From assembly GCA_016785225.1 (NCBI GenBank), contig JAFBJZ010000112.1, forward strand, positions 2,108,001-2,172,000: a stretch of DNA of 64,000 nt. Direction: 5' to 3'. Origin of the DNA: Psettodes erumei. Lineage: Eukaryota > Chordata > Actinopteri > Pleuronectiformes > Psettodidae. This document shows positions 1 through 11,700 of the stretch, piece by piece. The notes beneath the pieces were generated by a model that was not told where the DNA came from, made no database searches, and saw only the letters and a program-made list of their open reading frames with translations. Within the stretch, counting starts at the first letter, position 1. Each line of letters begins with the position of its first letter. Made by a program: the position numbers and the translations under genes.

Positions 1-916
1 AGAAACAGGCAAACATCAAGTCTTTCTGTCCCACTAGGGACATTACACTAAATGTAACCCTTTTCTATGCTTAAATGAATTTTGGAAATATATGTGGTAC
101 TGTGCCTTAGCCTACCATGGATGCTAATTTGCCTCTGAATATATACTGGCTCAGTGTGAGGAAGTCATCCAGCCATGCATAAAGCAATCTCTGCCTATAA
201 ATAACCCAGGCCATGCAGGCACTGAGCATACATAAGGTTCAGCACCCTTCTACACATGGCAGCTCTGTTCTCTGTCAATATATCATGGCCGACAGCCAAC
301 GCTAAACTATTGACGTCTCTCTATCGGTAATTGTATTGTTTGAGAATAACTTCTAACAGTAAATGCACCAACCGGCTCCTCTTACTGCCCCAATCTAGTT
401 TTCTCTCAAATCTCTGAGTAAACAGATCCTCAGATAGCTGATTCCCACTTCCACTGATGACATCAAAATCTTTGGTGCCTTTTTAAACTGGTTGCTTGAC
501 CTGTGGGCTGGAGTCGAACAGCGGATATCTAACTCGACTGTGAAAGAGCAGTAACAGCATATCATATTGACCACTGTGACATTGAGTTTGGAGTGCTTTT
601 TACCAGGAAACAAGTCTGATCCTCCTCTCCATCAGTTTTATAGTTCAACATAGGACCAATACTCATGCCTTAATCACATGTTTTGAAACAGATGAGGGCA
701 TTAGGGCATACATTGCAGATTAATATACTGTAGTCTGTGTGTGGTAGCAGCAAAGTCTAATGCAGGGCTGCAGGCCCAGTAGGTGAGTGTCTACCTCACT
801 GTGTTGTCACAGAGCCAGATTCCCAGGTTCACTGTTATGAAGGAGAATATTAATCTGATCCTGGCTCTGGCTGTCTTGTTACTAAAGCAGATGGTATCTG
901 AGAGATGAGAGCCATT

Positions 917-951
<35 letters not shown>

Positions 952-1811
952 CCTAACTAGCTGCCAAACAAATATCCTTCCTTATTTGCTTGGATTCTCA
1001 ATAAAAAAAAGATATTGTTTGTATAAGTCTGATTATTTACTTTTGTTTTTCATCAGATTACATAAATCTGCCCCTGTGTTCCTGAAGTAGCCCACACTGT
1101 CATTTAAGCTTTATCAACTGAGTGTCTGCATCACCTATAGAGGGAAGAATAAGCAGACATGAGTACATAACAGTTTAGTGCTGTCCATCATTCTGTATAA
1201 GGTGCAGTAACTACAACTACCTGGTCCTACTTTGGCGGGTTTTGTCATTTCTGCGCACTGTGTAACTTCTATACGGTACTAATTTGGTCCAGCTCCGCGG
1301 CTACCAAACTCCGTTTAAACCGGTGGAGGTAAAGTAAATCTAACAGTGAGCAAGGAAACACGAGTCACCAAATGATAATAAAGAGCTGAGCACGGTGGTG
1401 AGGACCAACTTTTGTCTTCGGCGTGTTTTTCCACACACTAGCATGGACTTAAGTGAAGGAACTTTTAACTTTTATCATTTGTTAACTTCTCATGTGTACG
1501 TGTTTCCGCCTCCAGAACACTCGGTGGGGGCGGTAACGAGCAGTGCAACCGAGGTTTTAAAAAGTTTAAATTTTCTTTAAACCGAGCCTTAACCTGTGGA
1601 TCATAACCTGCCGAATTTAACATATAACTATCCTCATTCAAAGTAAGATTGGGCGATGCTCTAGAATCGACGTCCTTTTACCGAGCAGCGAGACAACCTT
1701 AAACTGGAATACTCTAGGCGAGGTCTGGTTGCGCTCTCTCTGTCGGAGCTATGCTGTCGGTTGGTGACGGGCGAGGAATAGACCGTGGAGATGTGGAGAT
1801 TCGTCCCTTAC
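1..1811 (-). other. Part of vav3 intron 1, no coding sequence seen
   Basis: This stretch lies downstream of the vav3 exon 1 splice donor on the minus strand, so it should be the 5' part of intron 1. It holds a tetranucleotide microsatellite near 919-950 and otherwise unremarkable AT-rich sequence. Short ORFs here show no family resemblance and no flanking splice sites. Confidence 0.6.
919..950. repeat. (TATC)n microsatellite
   Basis: About eight tandem copies of a TATC tetranucleotide. A short open frame across it is only repeat-encoded Ser-Ile-Tyr-Leu. Confidence 0.95.
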
Positions 1812-2018
1812 CTGTGACATTTGCGGTCTGAGGTTGATTTCCTTCAGGTTGATGGACTGGGGTCTGAGGTTGTTGAGCAGATGGCAAAGGAGGACTCCAT
1901 CCCGGAGGGTTTGGGCCAAATGAAATACCTGTGCAGACTCCCATGTCACCCGGTGGTTCGCTGGAAGCACCTTGCAGTTTATTAACCACAGCGCGCATTG
2001 CCTCCAGTACTCTATCAT
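1812..2018 (-). CDS. vav3: VAV3 guanine nucleotide exchange factor, first coding exon
   Basis: Vav proteins are cytoplasmic Rho/Rac GEFs that couple tyrosine-kinase receptors to the actin cytoskeleton. The exon starts at an ATG (2018-2016) and encodes 69 residues beginning MIEYWRQCALWLINCKVLP, the first part of the N-terminal calponin-homology domain that autoinhibits the GEF. It contains the family signatures LAQTLRDGVLLC and NLRPQMSQ. Among the Vav paralogues the TNHRVTW/SAQVF-type region and LKEINLRPQMSQ fit VAV3 better than VAV1 or VAV2. The exon ends at CAG followed by GTAAGG on the minus strand (exon end 1812), phase 0. All remaining exons lie left of the window. A long GA run sits about 210 bases upstream and may be in the 5' UTR or promoter. 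The teleost a/b paralogue cannot be decided from one exon. Confidence 0.9.
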
Positions 2019-2226
2019 GATCGGACTTCAGCCGGACGAGCTCTGAGAGAATTTGCTTTTGTTGTTGTTGCTGAATTCAACCGATGATGGCTCGACACTG
2101 CGTCTTAAATCCTATCCATGCGACGTCTGCTAACTGTAAAACCCAAGGAAACTGAGCGGAGAGCTAGTGGAAGTGCAGGTGGCCGCCCCTAGGATGACAG
2201 TCCGACGTACTGAGACAGTGGATGGA

Positions 2227-2228
<2 letters not shown>

Positions 2229-2290
<62 letters not shown>
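2229..2290. repeat. (CT)n / (GA)n microsatellite upstream of vav3
   Basis: About 30 uninterrupted CT dinucleotides followed by a degenerate pyrimidine tract to about 2330. In vav3 sense orientation this is a purine GA tract. The open frames here are Ser-Leu or Glu-Arg artefacts of the repeat. Confidence 0.95.
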
Positions 2291-2292
<2 letters not shown>

Positions 2293-2329
2293 TCCCTCTC
2301 TCTCTCCCCGCTTCCCTCCCCCCGCCAGC

Positions 2330-4468
2330 TCTTCACCTCTTCCGCCTGCCACCCATAGGCTGCCTCGGTGCTGTAATAAACAACAGAGACTGTGGTCCAG
2401 GAAACTTTGATTTCCATGGGCAATGATAACGAGCTATATAAATTATGATTTTTTTTTCTTCTCCCCAGTTTTATCACATGCGGTTCCCAGGTTCTTCTTC
2501 AGCTGCAGAGTTTGGTGATAATGGTTTTTGCCATGTGAATATTAAACAAACTATTTTTCTGAGTTACAGACCTACTTTCCCTCATCTGACAGTGGTCATA
2601 AGGAAATTAATCTATAAAGTGCATTTTATCAATGGTGTAGTATGTACTGCAAGTATTGTATAATTTTACATGAACCCTCTGGGAAACACTTAACCAAAAT
2701 GCATGATCAACTACGGTATCAATATATGACAATATATTTTTATTGTCATTAACAATTTCAATTGTTAATTTGTAACATTGCTTTGTTATTTATATTTTCA
2801 TGATTGGCTGCGTGTTCTTGTTCAGTGATGCATCTTGGGTAATCCTTTAATTTGCATGAGTGAATCATGGGTTTCTGGAGGAAACGTTGCTGCTCCGTTA
2901 TCTGCTGCTGTTGAATATGCTGGAGCCTCACTCAGTATTCAGGAGGTTTTGCTGCAGTAGATTTTAATGGTGCTGCCTTAAAAACGACTGATTGTCAAGT
3001 GCAGTTCTGTTCCTGTCTCAGAGCAACGATGAAAACCCAGTCTTCTTGCTTGCCTCATTATGATTGAGGTTGTTGTTGTCTGTCAGCAGCTTGTCACTCC
3101 CTAATTTAAAAGAATAAACAAGGTTGTTAGATGGTGCATGGCATCGTTTATTTAATGACTGGACTTTTTGTCAGTCATTTATGATTGTGTCAGCACTCCC
3201 TTGTCTGAAACTGTCAGTTCAGAGGAATGTACCATCGTAGTAAGTTTGGCTGCTTCTTATTCTTCATGCCTTGCAGGCCACCAGTGGTCTCACAAATAGT
3301 AAACTCCAAAGTAATATTATCAATCTATCATCTTTTTACAACTTCAACTGCAACAGGAATATCTCAAGAAGAAACAACACATGTAATTGTTTCTGCAAAT
3401 TAATGAATCACATGCAATGTTTTTATGTGAATAAATGTAAATGTACTGTAGCAATGCTCTAAAAAGAAAATTTCACTGTGGCTCAAAATATTTTTCATTT
3501 ACTTTTTTTGACACATTCACCTTGTAAATGCACAAACCTGCTTTTAATCTAAATGCATATTCTGACACTGGGTTAATCTTGAATTGCTTCTGTGTTGGTG
3601 AAATGAGTGAACATTTGAATTAAAGAGTTCAGTAATGAGAACAAATAGATTTGAGGTATTCGGTATCCGTGCCATTTAGTTTGTGCCCAAACACACAGAC
3701 ACTGACTGTGAAACAGTTGAACTATTTCCACAGTCACCGCCAATTTGCTCTTGACCAAGTCCATTATGATCCATCTGATCCAGTGGAGCTGCAAAGTGAT
3801 AGTAGAGGTCTGCATTTAGTATGTGCTCCTTGAGTGCACCTGCAGCACAATTTAGACTGATAGCAGTTTTTATTGGTTCCTGATAGCACAACAAAGAGAA
3901 ACAGGCAACACAAAGACTATGGAGTAAATAGTCATGTACACACCTAAAGCAGCAGAAGAAGAGCCACATACACCACACACAGATGATGAAAGTACAGCTG
4001 TCTACATGTTTTTCAAGATGGAGAAATCCAACTTTTGAAAAACATTACAACTTCATATGGTCCAGGTTGTGCAGAGTTGTACTGGTGATCAGATAGCAGT
4101 GCCACATGAAACTGTATAAATATTGAAAAAAGAGAAGAAGAGACGACCTGCACAACTTCCAAATTCTTTTCAAGTTATAGATGGAAATAAGATCCACTGC
4201 TTTTCAAAAGAAGGAACCTGACAGACAAAAAAACAGCCTCTATACAAAGACCATTCTGTATGTCAATGAATCACACTGAGTGCTTTTACATACCGTGACT
4301 AAACACACAGGCCTGCACACACAATACTGTGAAGATTAGTCTCCAGCATAAACAACTGTAAACACTCTTTGCATCTTCATGTCCTGATGAATGTCAGAAG
4401 GGTAGGATTTATTTCCCCTTGTTGTATGCAAATGAAAGCTGATGAAGAATGGAGGGAGTCTGTGTACT
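2330..4468. other. Intergenic, upstream of vav3
   Basis: AT-rich sequence without convincing splice-bounded coding segments. It should contain the vav3 promoter and the 3' UTR of the minus-strand gene ending at 4469; neither boundary can be placed. Confidence 0.5.
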
Positions 4469-4614
4469 TCACTTGTGTGCATCCAGTTTGTCCTCCGCTG
4501 GCTGCACACCAGATGCAAAGGCTGGCATAGTGCAGATGACAGGCGAGGTGGCCAGTGGCCGGATGCTGGCATACCTCTCAGCAGCCTTCTCCTGTTTCAG
4601 CTTCCTCTCCCACA
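4469..4614 (-). CDS. Terminal coding exon of an unidentified gene
   Basis: On the minus strand a good polypyrimidine tract and AG (just above 4614) precede an open segment of 146 bases ending in TGA (4471-4469). In the frame with two leading bases it encodes 47 residues starting WERKLKQEKAAERYASIRPL and ending PAEDKLDAHK. The first part is charged and helix-like, the rest Pro/Ala-rich. Codon use and acceptor quality look real, and vav3 follows on the same strand. I do not recognise the family and found no partner exons between 4614 and 8755, so it could be the last exon of a gene with distant or small exons, or a relic. The next step would be a protein search with the 47 residues and RNA-seq junctions ending at 4614. 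Confidence 0.5.
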
Positions 4615-5599
4615 CTGGAAGGACAGTCATGCAGCCAGGGAATTATCAGCATTCCTCTGATTAATACTGTACACACACACACAGTGTTGGAGCCGTTATC
4701 ACACAAATATATCTGCACTGTTCAGCGGTTGATGGCAGTCAAGCTCATGTTTTTGTAGTACCATTGCATCAGAAGACGTTGTAATAGCTTTCAGTTTTCC
4801 ATCGACACACAGATGAACGATTTGCCTATGTATGGGTTATTTCTCCTGGAATCTGACCAACAATGGAAGGTAACGACTGATCATGTGAGCTGCCAAGACA
4901 CAGCATGACCATGTCTGGGCACATATGGCAGATGTGATTTCATTGCCAGGTTTTTTTTTCCACTGCCATAGCATATTATTAAAGTGCTTCAATGATCAAA
5001 TGAGACTGGCTCACTGAACAAAGAGGGCAAGAGGGATATTTAAATGTCAGAATATATCACAACCACAACAAAAGTCAATTTTACTAAATCATAAGAGAAA
5101 TTTCAAAGATTTTGACCAGAGGATTAAGATTTGTTTGAAGTGCTCCTGCCTAGTATAACTAATTTTTTTGTCCTACTGCTTTTGTCCTATTTCTGTGTCT
5201 GGGAAAGTGTCTTGCACATAGTCCTTTTCATAGCAACAACAGCCATTTGAAAACAGCTCTGTGGGTTTGCTAGTGGGCAGTGCTAAGATAAATGCTAATA
5301 TCAATATTTTCACAGTGACGATGTAAACAACAGGGAAACATGAATGTCCGAATTTTGATTAATGGCAGTCCTATAATTGTTGGGTCATGTCACTCAAACC
5401 ACACAGACTGTTGGTTGTTGGAGAGAAAAAAGTGAGGGTATCATCAGAGTAAGTAGGATTCTTCCTCTGGAGACCAAGGATGTTTCAACAAACATTCCCT
5501 GCAACAGTTACAGAGATATTTCATCAGATGTTTCGACTTCGAAACCACCCCTGAAGAATTCACATATTTAGTATATAAATTATATTTAATTTATATATT

Positions 5600-7080
5600 T
5601 ATAATTATAATATGCCTGAAATAGAATATCTGGTCCCAAAAAATAATGACCCCATTTTTTCCTCTGTAATAGATTCTACTGACAGATGGACACAACTTAC
5701 TTTATCCATAATAGGGGGCATTAATATCATCAAGATGAAAATCCTACCTATTTTTTTTTGGTATTGTTTCAGTCTTTCCCACTTACCCCTTCATTCTCTC
5801 AAAAAATGAAGAACTTTTTTGTGTAACAGTAGAAGACCAAGATTAAGTTTGTCCCTTCTACATCTACCATATGAGAGAGGAGGGCTTCAATTACCAGATC
5901 TATCCTGGTATTATTGGGAAGCTCAAATAAGCAGCAGTGTGCTGGATTTTAGATGGAACAGCTATATCATGGGTAAAAAATTATTGTATAACATTATTAC
6001 TGTTAAACCTGCCCTTGTTGTCCAACACTCCAAAGAAGTTAAACTACAAAAAAAAATTCTCGGTAAGAAATACAGCTGAACTTTTGTTTCAAAGTACAGT
6101 TTATTATTAGGCACAAACACTCAGATTTCCTGTATATGGTTCAATAAGAAATTCACACCAGGAACAAATAACCAATGGCTCAAAAAGGCCTCAAAAAGAT
6201 GAGTGATTTATACAATAATGGCATATTTGAGACCATTGAGACCTTAAAAAGTAAACATAGTATCCTATGACACATTTCTTTAAATACCTACAGTTTAATA
6301 GCTATCTGTCAAAAACACAAAATCACTCCTATTCATGTCACCTTTTTTCCATGTTGGAAGAATCAATAGTGAATCATTGTGAGGGTCAGGGTCAAATGTC
6401 TTGAATTTATGATCTACTACTCAAAATTAACTCAGAGGAGTCCTCAGAGAGCAAAAGACGCGCTTAGTGTAGAGCTAACAAAGGATGAACAGGAACAAGT
6501 AGGCCATAATTCTGACCAGTGTGTGAAATGTAATGCCACTAATGTGACACTGTTTCAGTGTTAATTCTGAAGGGATTCTGGATGATGTAGATGTATTATA
6601 AACATTATCACAAACAATCTTATGTAAACTACCAGAATGTCCAAATTGTGTATTTATGGTCTGTTCACTGAGACAATTATAATACCAGGGATGGCAAGAT
6701 TATTCTCTCTTTTCTTCAAGCAAAATATACAATATTAAACTTTTGGAAAACCTAAAAAAAGATCAATCAGGCAGTGGTTGAAAAACCTTTCTCAGTATCT
6801 TGCTCTAGAGAAATTAATATTTGCTTTTAAAGGAGAGCCTGATATGATTTATGAAATATGTGGGTAATTCAGAATCTTTCTGAAATGTGTCTTATGATTT
6901 CATTTCTCTGTATACCTGCTGTGTAACCTGTATTGTCACTTGATTAGTTTTCATTTTATTCAGATACTTGTACATGTATGTATGTATGTATTGTTCACAC
7001 TGTATTTTGTTTTTGTTTTGGGATTTTTTCACCGGACTGTTGGGGAAGATGCATTTATTTATGTCCTGATGACACAAAAA
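5600..7080 (+). mobile_element. Decayed L1-like LINE, C-terminal part of ORF2
   Basis: Fragments in shifting frames resemble the end of an L1-clade reverse transcriptase and its C-terminal region. At 5615-5810 there is a block ending SIIGGINIIKMKILPIFFW, equivalent to the W.GRI.LIKM.ILP segment after the RT core. At about 5825-5950 comes RPRLSLSLLHLPYERGGLQLP..YYWEAQ, equivalent to the KGGLGLP...YYWAAQ segment. Near 6400-6560 FMIYYSKL and QCVKCNATNVTLFQC recall the HRLHYSKxKL and CxxC..GT..H..W.C tail. Stops and frameshifts abound, so it is dead and 5'-truncated. Confidence 0.75.
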
Positions 7081-8681
7081 TGCCAATGAAAGAAAATTAG
7101 CCCTGAATCAGAGAAACAACCAGGCCAGCTGATAATGAGCTGTGTGATTATCAGCTATATTTTACCTGAAAGTGATGGAGTACAGAGACAGACCACAGTA
7201 CTTTGAGCAGGACAACACACATGCCATCCATCTTTGCATTTTTACTGTGTAAATATTGGCCTCAAATAACAAGACATCCCCTCAACCCCCCTCGAACCAC
7301 CCTGCTGCATGATTAAAGCACCCATAGCTCTGCAGCCCCCCAAAACCCATGGGCACTGCCACATTGTATGCGCTCTATTGATACCTTCCTGCAGCTCTGC
7401 CAGGCCGTATTTTACAGAGCTTTACTCTGCTCATTGTGTCACCTGATCTGGTGTCAGTGGCTGATCTATTTGTGCAGCTCTTTTAGCCTCCCTGTGAAGG
7501 GCACGTTAACTCCCTGCAGAGAAAGCACACACTCTCTGTTTCCTGGAGATCTGCCTGAGGAAGAATTATCTGTCAACTTGACCTGTGACTTTGTCTTTAC
7601 ATTCATTTGAATGGAAATATCTTTTTCATTAAGAGACCCATAATTGATCTCATACATTTCCACCCCTGAAACTAAATATAAGATTTTCTGCAGTTCAGCA
7701 TAACTCAGCAGATTTGACTGAGCCGGATGTTGGTACAGCTACAGTAAATGCACTCAGTCTTCTCCCACAGTGAAATCCACAACAACAGTGCAGAAGTAGA
7801 ATTTGTTTGCTGTTTTCTAACTGCAATTGATTGTCTGACCCCACCTCAAGCCCTCTGTTTAACTGGTTTAGGAGGCCAGAAGACCATTGGACTGGAAAAC
7901 CCATGAGAGGCCTGCGAAAAGAAGGACCAGGCCAGGCCTTGCAGGGTTTCATCAGAGTTGGGGGTGGGATCACTATTCACTATTCAGACAGAAGCAGTGG
8001 GGTAGAAGATAAACAGAGAGCGTGTTACCAATAAAAGTGACCAAGAGAGTTTTTCATAGTGTAGTAATTTGTTGCCATAGAATCTGTTAAGTGCAGATTC
8101 AGCGGTAAATGAAGATTGATGTTCACATCCGGACCCTGTCTGTTGTTTAGACAAAAACAGGTCTGTGCTTCATATCAATGTAACAATGCTGGAGTTACTA
8201 CAAGTGGATATTGTACAGTCTTTGTGATCTTTTGGTGCATCTTTGGTGCATCTTTTCACCAAACATATTGAGAATTCTGTATGTATGGAAATGAACAATT
8301 TTAGCTTTCTTTTCAACATTTGTGGTCCAATGTTTGACCTCTATCTTACCCCCTTAGCCTCCCCCCACTATACTGGGTGGGTATGGGTGTGTGCTTATCA
8401 GTGGACTGATAACGTGCTCCTTGCCAGGACGCTGAGACTACTACATTTCAAGTGGATGTGACGAGGTGAAGACGAAGCTTCAAGCTCAGGATAAGTCAGC
8501 ATTAAGTAGTGCTCAAGGACTTCTAGGACGTACAAGGTAATTTAAGTATAAAATCCAATCCAACAGCCAATGTAGCTCTCTGGGGGAACGCATAACAATT
8601 TTCTAAGCTTTTATTTCATCAATGTCAATCAACAGGCGTGACATTCTGCCAACAGTTTTTAAAGGTCCCGTTCTGTGTGTT
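7081..8681. other. Intergenic upstream of selenoprotein J
   Basis: No convincing exon on either strand. It should contain the selenoprotein J promoter, which I cannot pinpoint. The open frames at 7368-7610 and 7831-8034 lack splice context and family similarity. Confidence 0.5.
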
Positions 8682-8686
8682 TGTGT

Positions 8687-8690
8687 TTGT

Positions 8691-8730
<40 letters not shown>
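8687..8730. repeat. (GT)n microsatellite 26 bases before the selenoprotein J start codon
   Basis: GT dinucleotides, slightly interrupted at the left, ending just before the proposed ATG at 8756. It is probably within the 5' UTR or the promoter. Confidence 0.9.
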
Positions 8731-8755
8731 ATGCATGTGTGCCTAATGAAAATAG

Positions 8756-11700
8756 ATGTCCTTGACTGTAGCAGACAGAGCCACTGGGGCAATTATTGGG
8801 GCAGCAGTGGCAGACGCAGCAGGTGAGATAAACTCCTTTTGATACTGATGCCGACATTGAGTTAATTACAGCAAAAGAACTTTCATCATTACAAACCAAG
8901 CCTGACTCATTCATTTCCCGTATGGGTGCATGTTTCTCCACAACAACAGAAACATTGTCAGAACCATAAGCAACATCTTTAAGCGCTGATAAAGTACAGG
9001 AGGGGTGCCTTCACTTTCACAAGTCACAAGCCTACCTGTTCTGATAAATGAAAATGTTTGTTGTTACATGTCATTCTTTGCATACCACATAAAAATGAAT
9101 ATATTAGCAAGCCTAATATTAGTTTTCACTGAGTAACATATACTGTAATTCAGGTTTGGAGCTAGGATGCTCTGGCGCGAGTATGACGCACATCTAGCTC
9201 ACTTTCCATTCTATGTATTACCGACAGACTGTACTGAATGTACATGTTCAACACATTAGGGAAAAAAACTAATGAATGTTCCATGTTTTACCTCCCTCTT
9301 TTGCATATGCGATGGTGTGTGTGCATGTGTGTTTCTCCTGCAGCACAGCCCATGCACTGGATTTACAGTCCAGACAGGCTCAAAGAAGTCCTCTCTGATC
9401 TGGAGCCCTGTCCGGAGTTTAAGCCTCAGTCAGCAAACCCTTTCTACCGCAGGACGACGGGTGAGCAGACCTGCTATGGAGACCAGGCATACATCCTGCT
9501 GGAGTCCCTGAGTCAGTGTGGAGGTACAGAAACTCTCTCAGACAGTCAGGTGCTATGGGTCGTATGTTAACATGACATTCACAGAGCATATATTATTATC
9601 TATGTTACTGAGGTAAATTTACTTTATACAATATTTTACATTCTACACTCCTTGTTTCCTGTCACAACAAACACTGACTCTGAACACCACAGACTTTTCC
9701 ATCTGCCTTTCCTGTCCTGCATTGTCCTCTGTCACCTCAACAAACCCTGAAACAGATTCAGCCTTTTTCCCTGAAAGACCACTAACCTGTTCTTGTCTTC
9801 TCCGTTCTTTAAAACAAAAGGAGAGTTCTCATCAAATGTAATATTTAGAGACATGGGGTAGAAATGAACAAACTAACTGAGGCTAAGAATAGACTAAAGG
9901 CTATCAGACAGGTTTGAACAGGCAGGGTCTCAAATGCAGACTCAAAAATCAAATTTACTGTCTATAAACCACAGTCTCTAACATTAGCATTAGGATTAGG
10001 ATCCGTACACAGGTTAGTATCCAAAAACAACAGACACACACTGAGACACATTTGGGCAGGAGTGGATAATCAGGGAGGAAGGAAACAAGGGGCATGAAAC
10101 AAGACAAGATGTGAGTACCACAATAAAGCAGAAAACCAGATAACTAATATAAGGAAAGCTTAACAATGTTAATTTAACTAAGTCTGAGCTTTGACAGATG
10201 CAGGGGGAAACAGCTAATTGTTCCTGAATTATCTGAGATGTTAGCTGAGATGTGGTCTCAGACGGGGTTATGTGCTGGCTTCTTGTAACTTTTGGCAATA
10301 CAGATGTATTTGTTTAAACTGTTCCTTTAAAAAAACAAACGTTCCACCTATGGGGTGCTTTGGCCTTGATTGAATCAGAGGTTTCTACTTTTTTAAGGGT
10401 AAATATGTGCACCTTTAACAGGTCACTGGTTTTGCTAAATATGCTACAATGATGTGTTTAATAGGGGAGAAACAACTTCACCTTCAATTCATTTATAATG
10501 AAGCATCACCCAAATACCAGTTAAAATGTCAGGACAACAATGACAAGTTAAGTTAGCTGGCTCTTTGCCTTAGACCACACGGAGAAAAATAAACAGATAT
10601 GTTTAGAACCCAGCCTGCATGTGCAAGGAGGAAATAACAAGGAGCCAAAAAAACAGGTCAGGATTATAACTATAAAAGTTTCATGCATTACAAACTGTGA
10701 CTGTTTCCGAAAGATATAGCATGTCATGTGTTGTCAGGTGTCAACGTGGACGACCTGACCAAGCGCATCTACAAGTTTTTTGGCCCAGGAACCGTTTACG
10801 ACCTGCCTCTCAATGATCCGTACAGGAAGAAAGGAGGTATTGTCCAATTAAGAAAATAACATGTCAACCTTCGCTGATGTCCACATGTTGTATTAATGTT
10901 CAACCCTAACAATCATAACATGATGTGAGGCGCCTCTGTTCCTGTCTGCTGATGGGGAACTCCCTTTCCACAAAAATATTCCATACAGTCAGACTTCCCT
11001 GTCCTGGTCTTGGTGACAATATTTTTTTATTGTCCAGATGTGGCATAAATGTAGTGCTGCTGTAAATCACCATAACAGCACAGGGGCTCCTTTGGGTGCA
11101 GTAAACTGCAGACTGCTTCACATCATGGGATAATATAAGAGGAGCTGTGTCATTATCATGGGCAGTGATAGCCACCTACAGAAACTACAGAAAATGTCTC
11201 CTTCCCTCTATGGCTGGTTTGTCCTTCAGCCAGTACAGATCCATACAGACAAAGCTGCCAATAATCATATTTCCAGTTAAAATAGCTTCTTTGTTGAATT
11301 TGTCAGGTCCCAAAGCTGTCCTGCCCATTGATGGCCCATGGAGGAATGGCAGCCTGAAAGCTTTCCTCAGGAATGTGGATGCTGGCAAAGAAGAAACTGG
11401 TAAAGATCACACATCACAAGTGTGTAAAAAAATGTGTACTGATATTTTTTCTTCCCTACTCTTTCCAGCCAATGAAAACCATGAACAGATCTATCATGCC
11501 AGTAGATCTGATTGTGACCATTCTTCCTCCACTAAATCTCTTTCATTTTCCCTATGGTGTAGATAAGACCAGGATGTGGCAGATATTTAATAATATTATT
11601 TGTCCTTTATTCTCCATTACCTGGTTGTTTGGTTTAACACAGCATCAGGACCTGTCCATCACCTTCATGTAATTTGTCATCCAATTGTATACGGATGGAG

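Noticed and set aside
919..950. Short regularly spaced repeats as a possible CRISPR array
   Set aside because: They are uninterrupted tetranucleotide repeats without spacers in a vertebrate genome.
2130..2477. Open frames of Glu-Arg and Ser-Leu repeats
   Set aside because: They are translations of the CT/GA microsatellite.
8603..8941. 112-codon minus-strand frame with Thr-His repeats
   Set aside because: It is driven by the GT microsatellite and overlaps selenoprotein J exon 1 in antisense.
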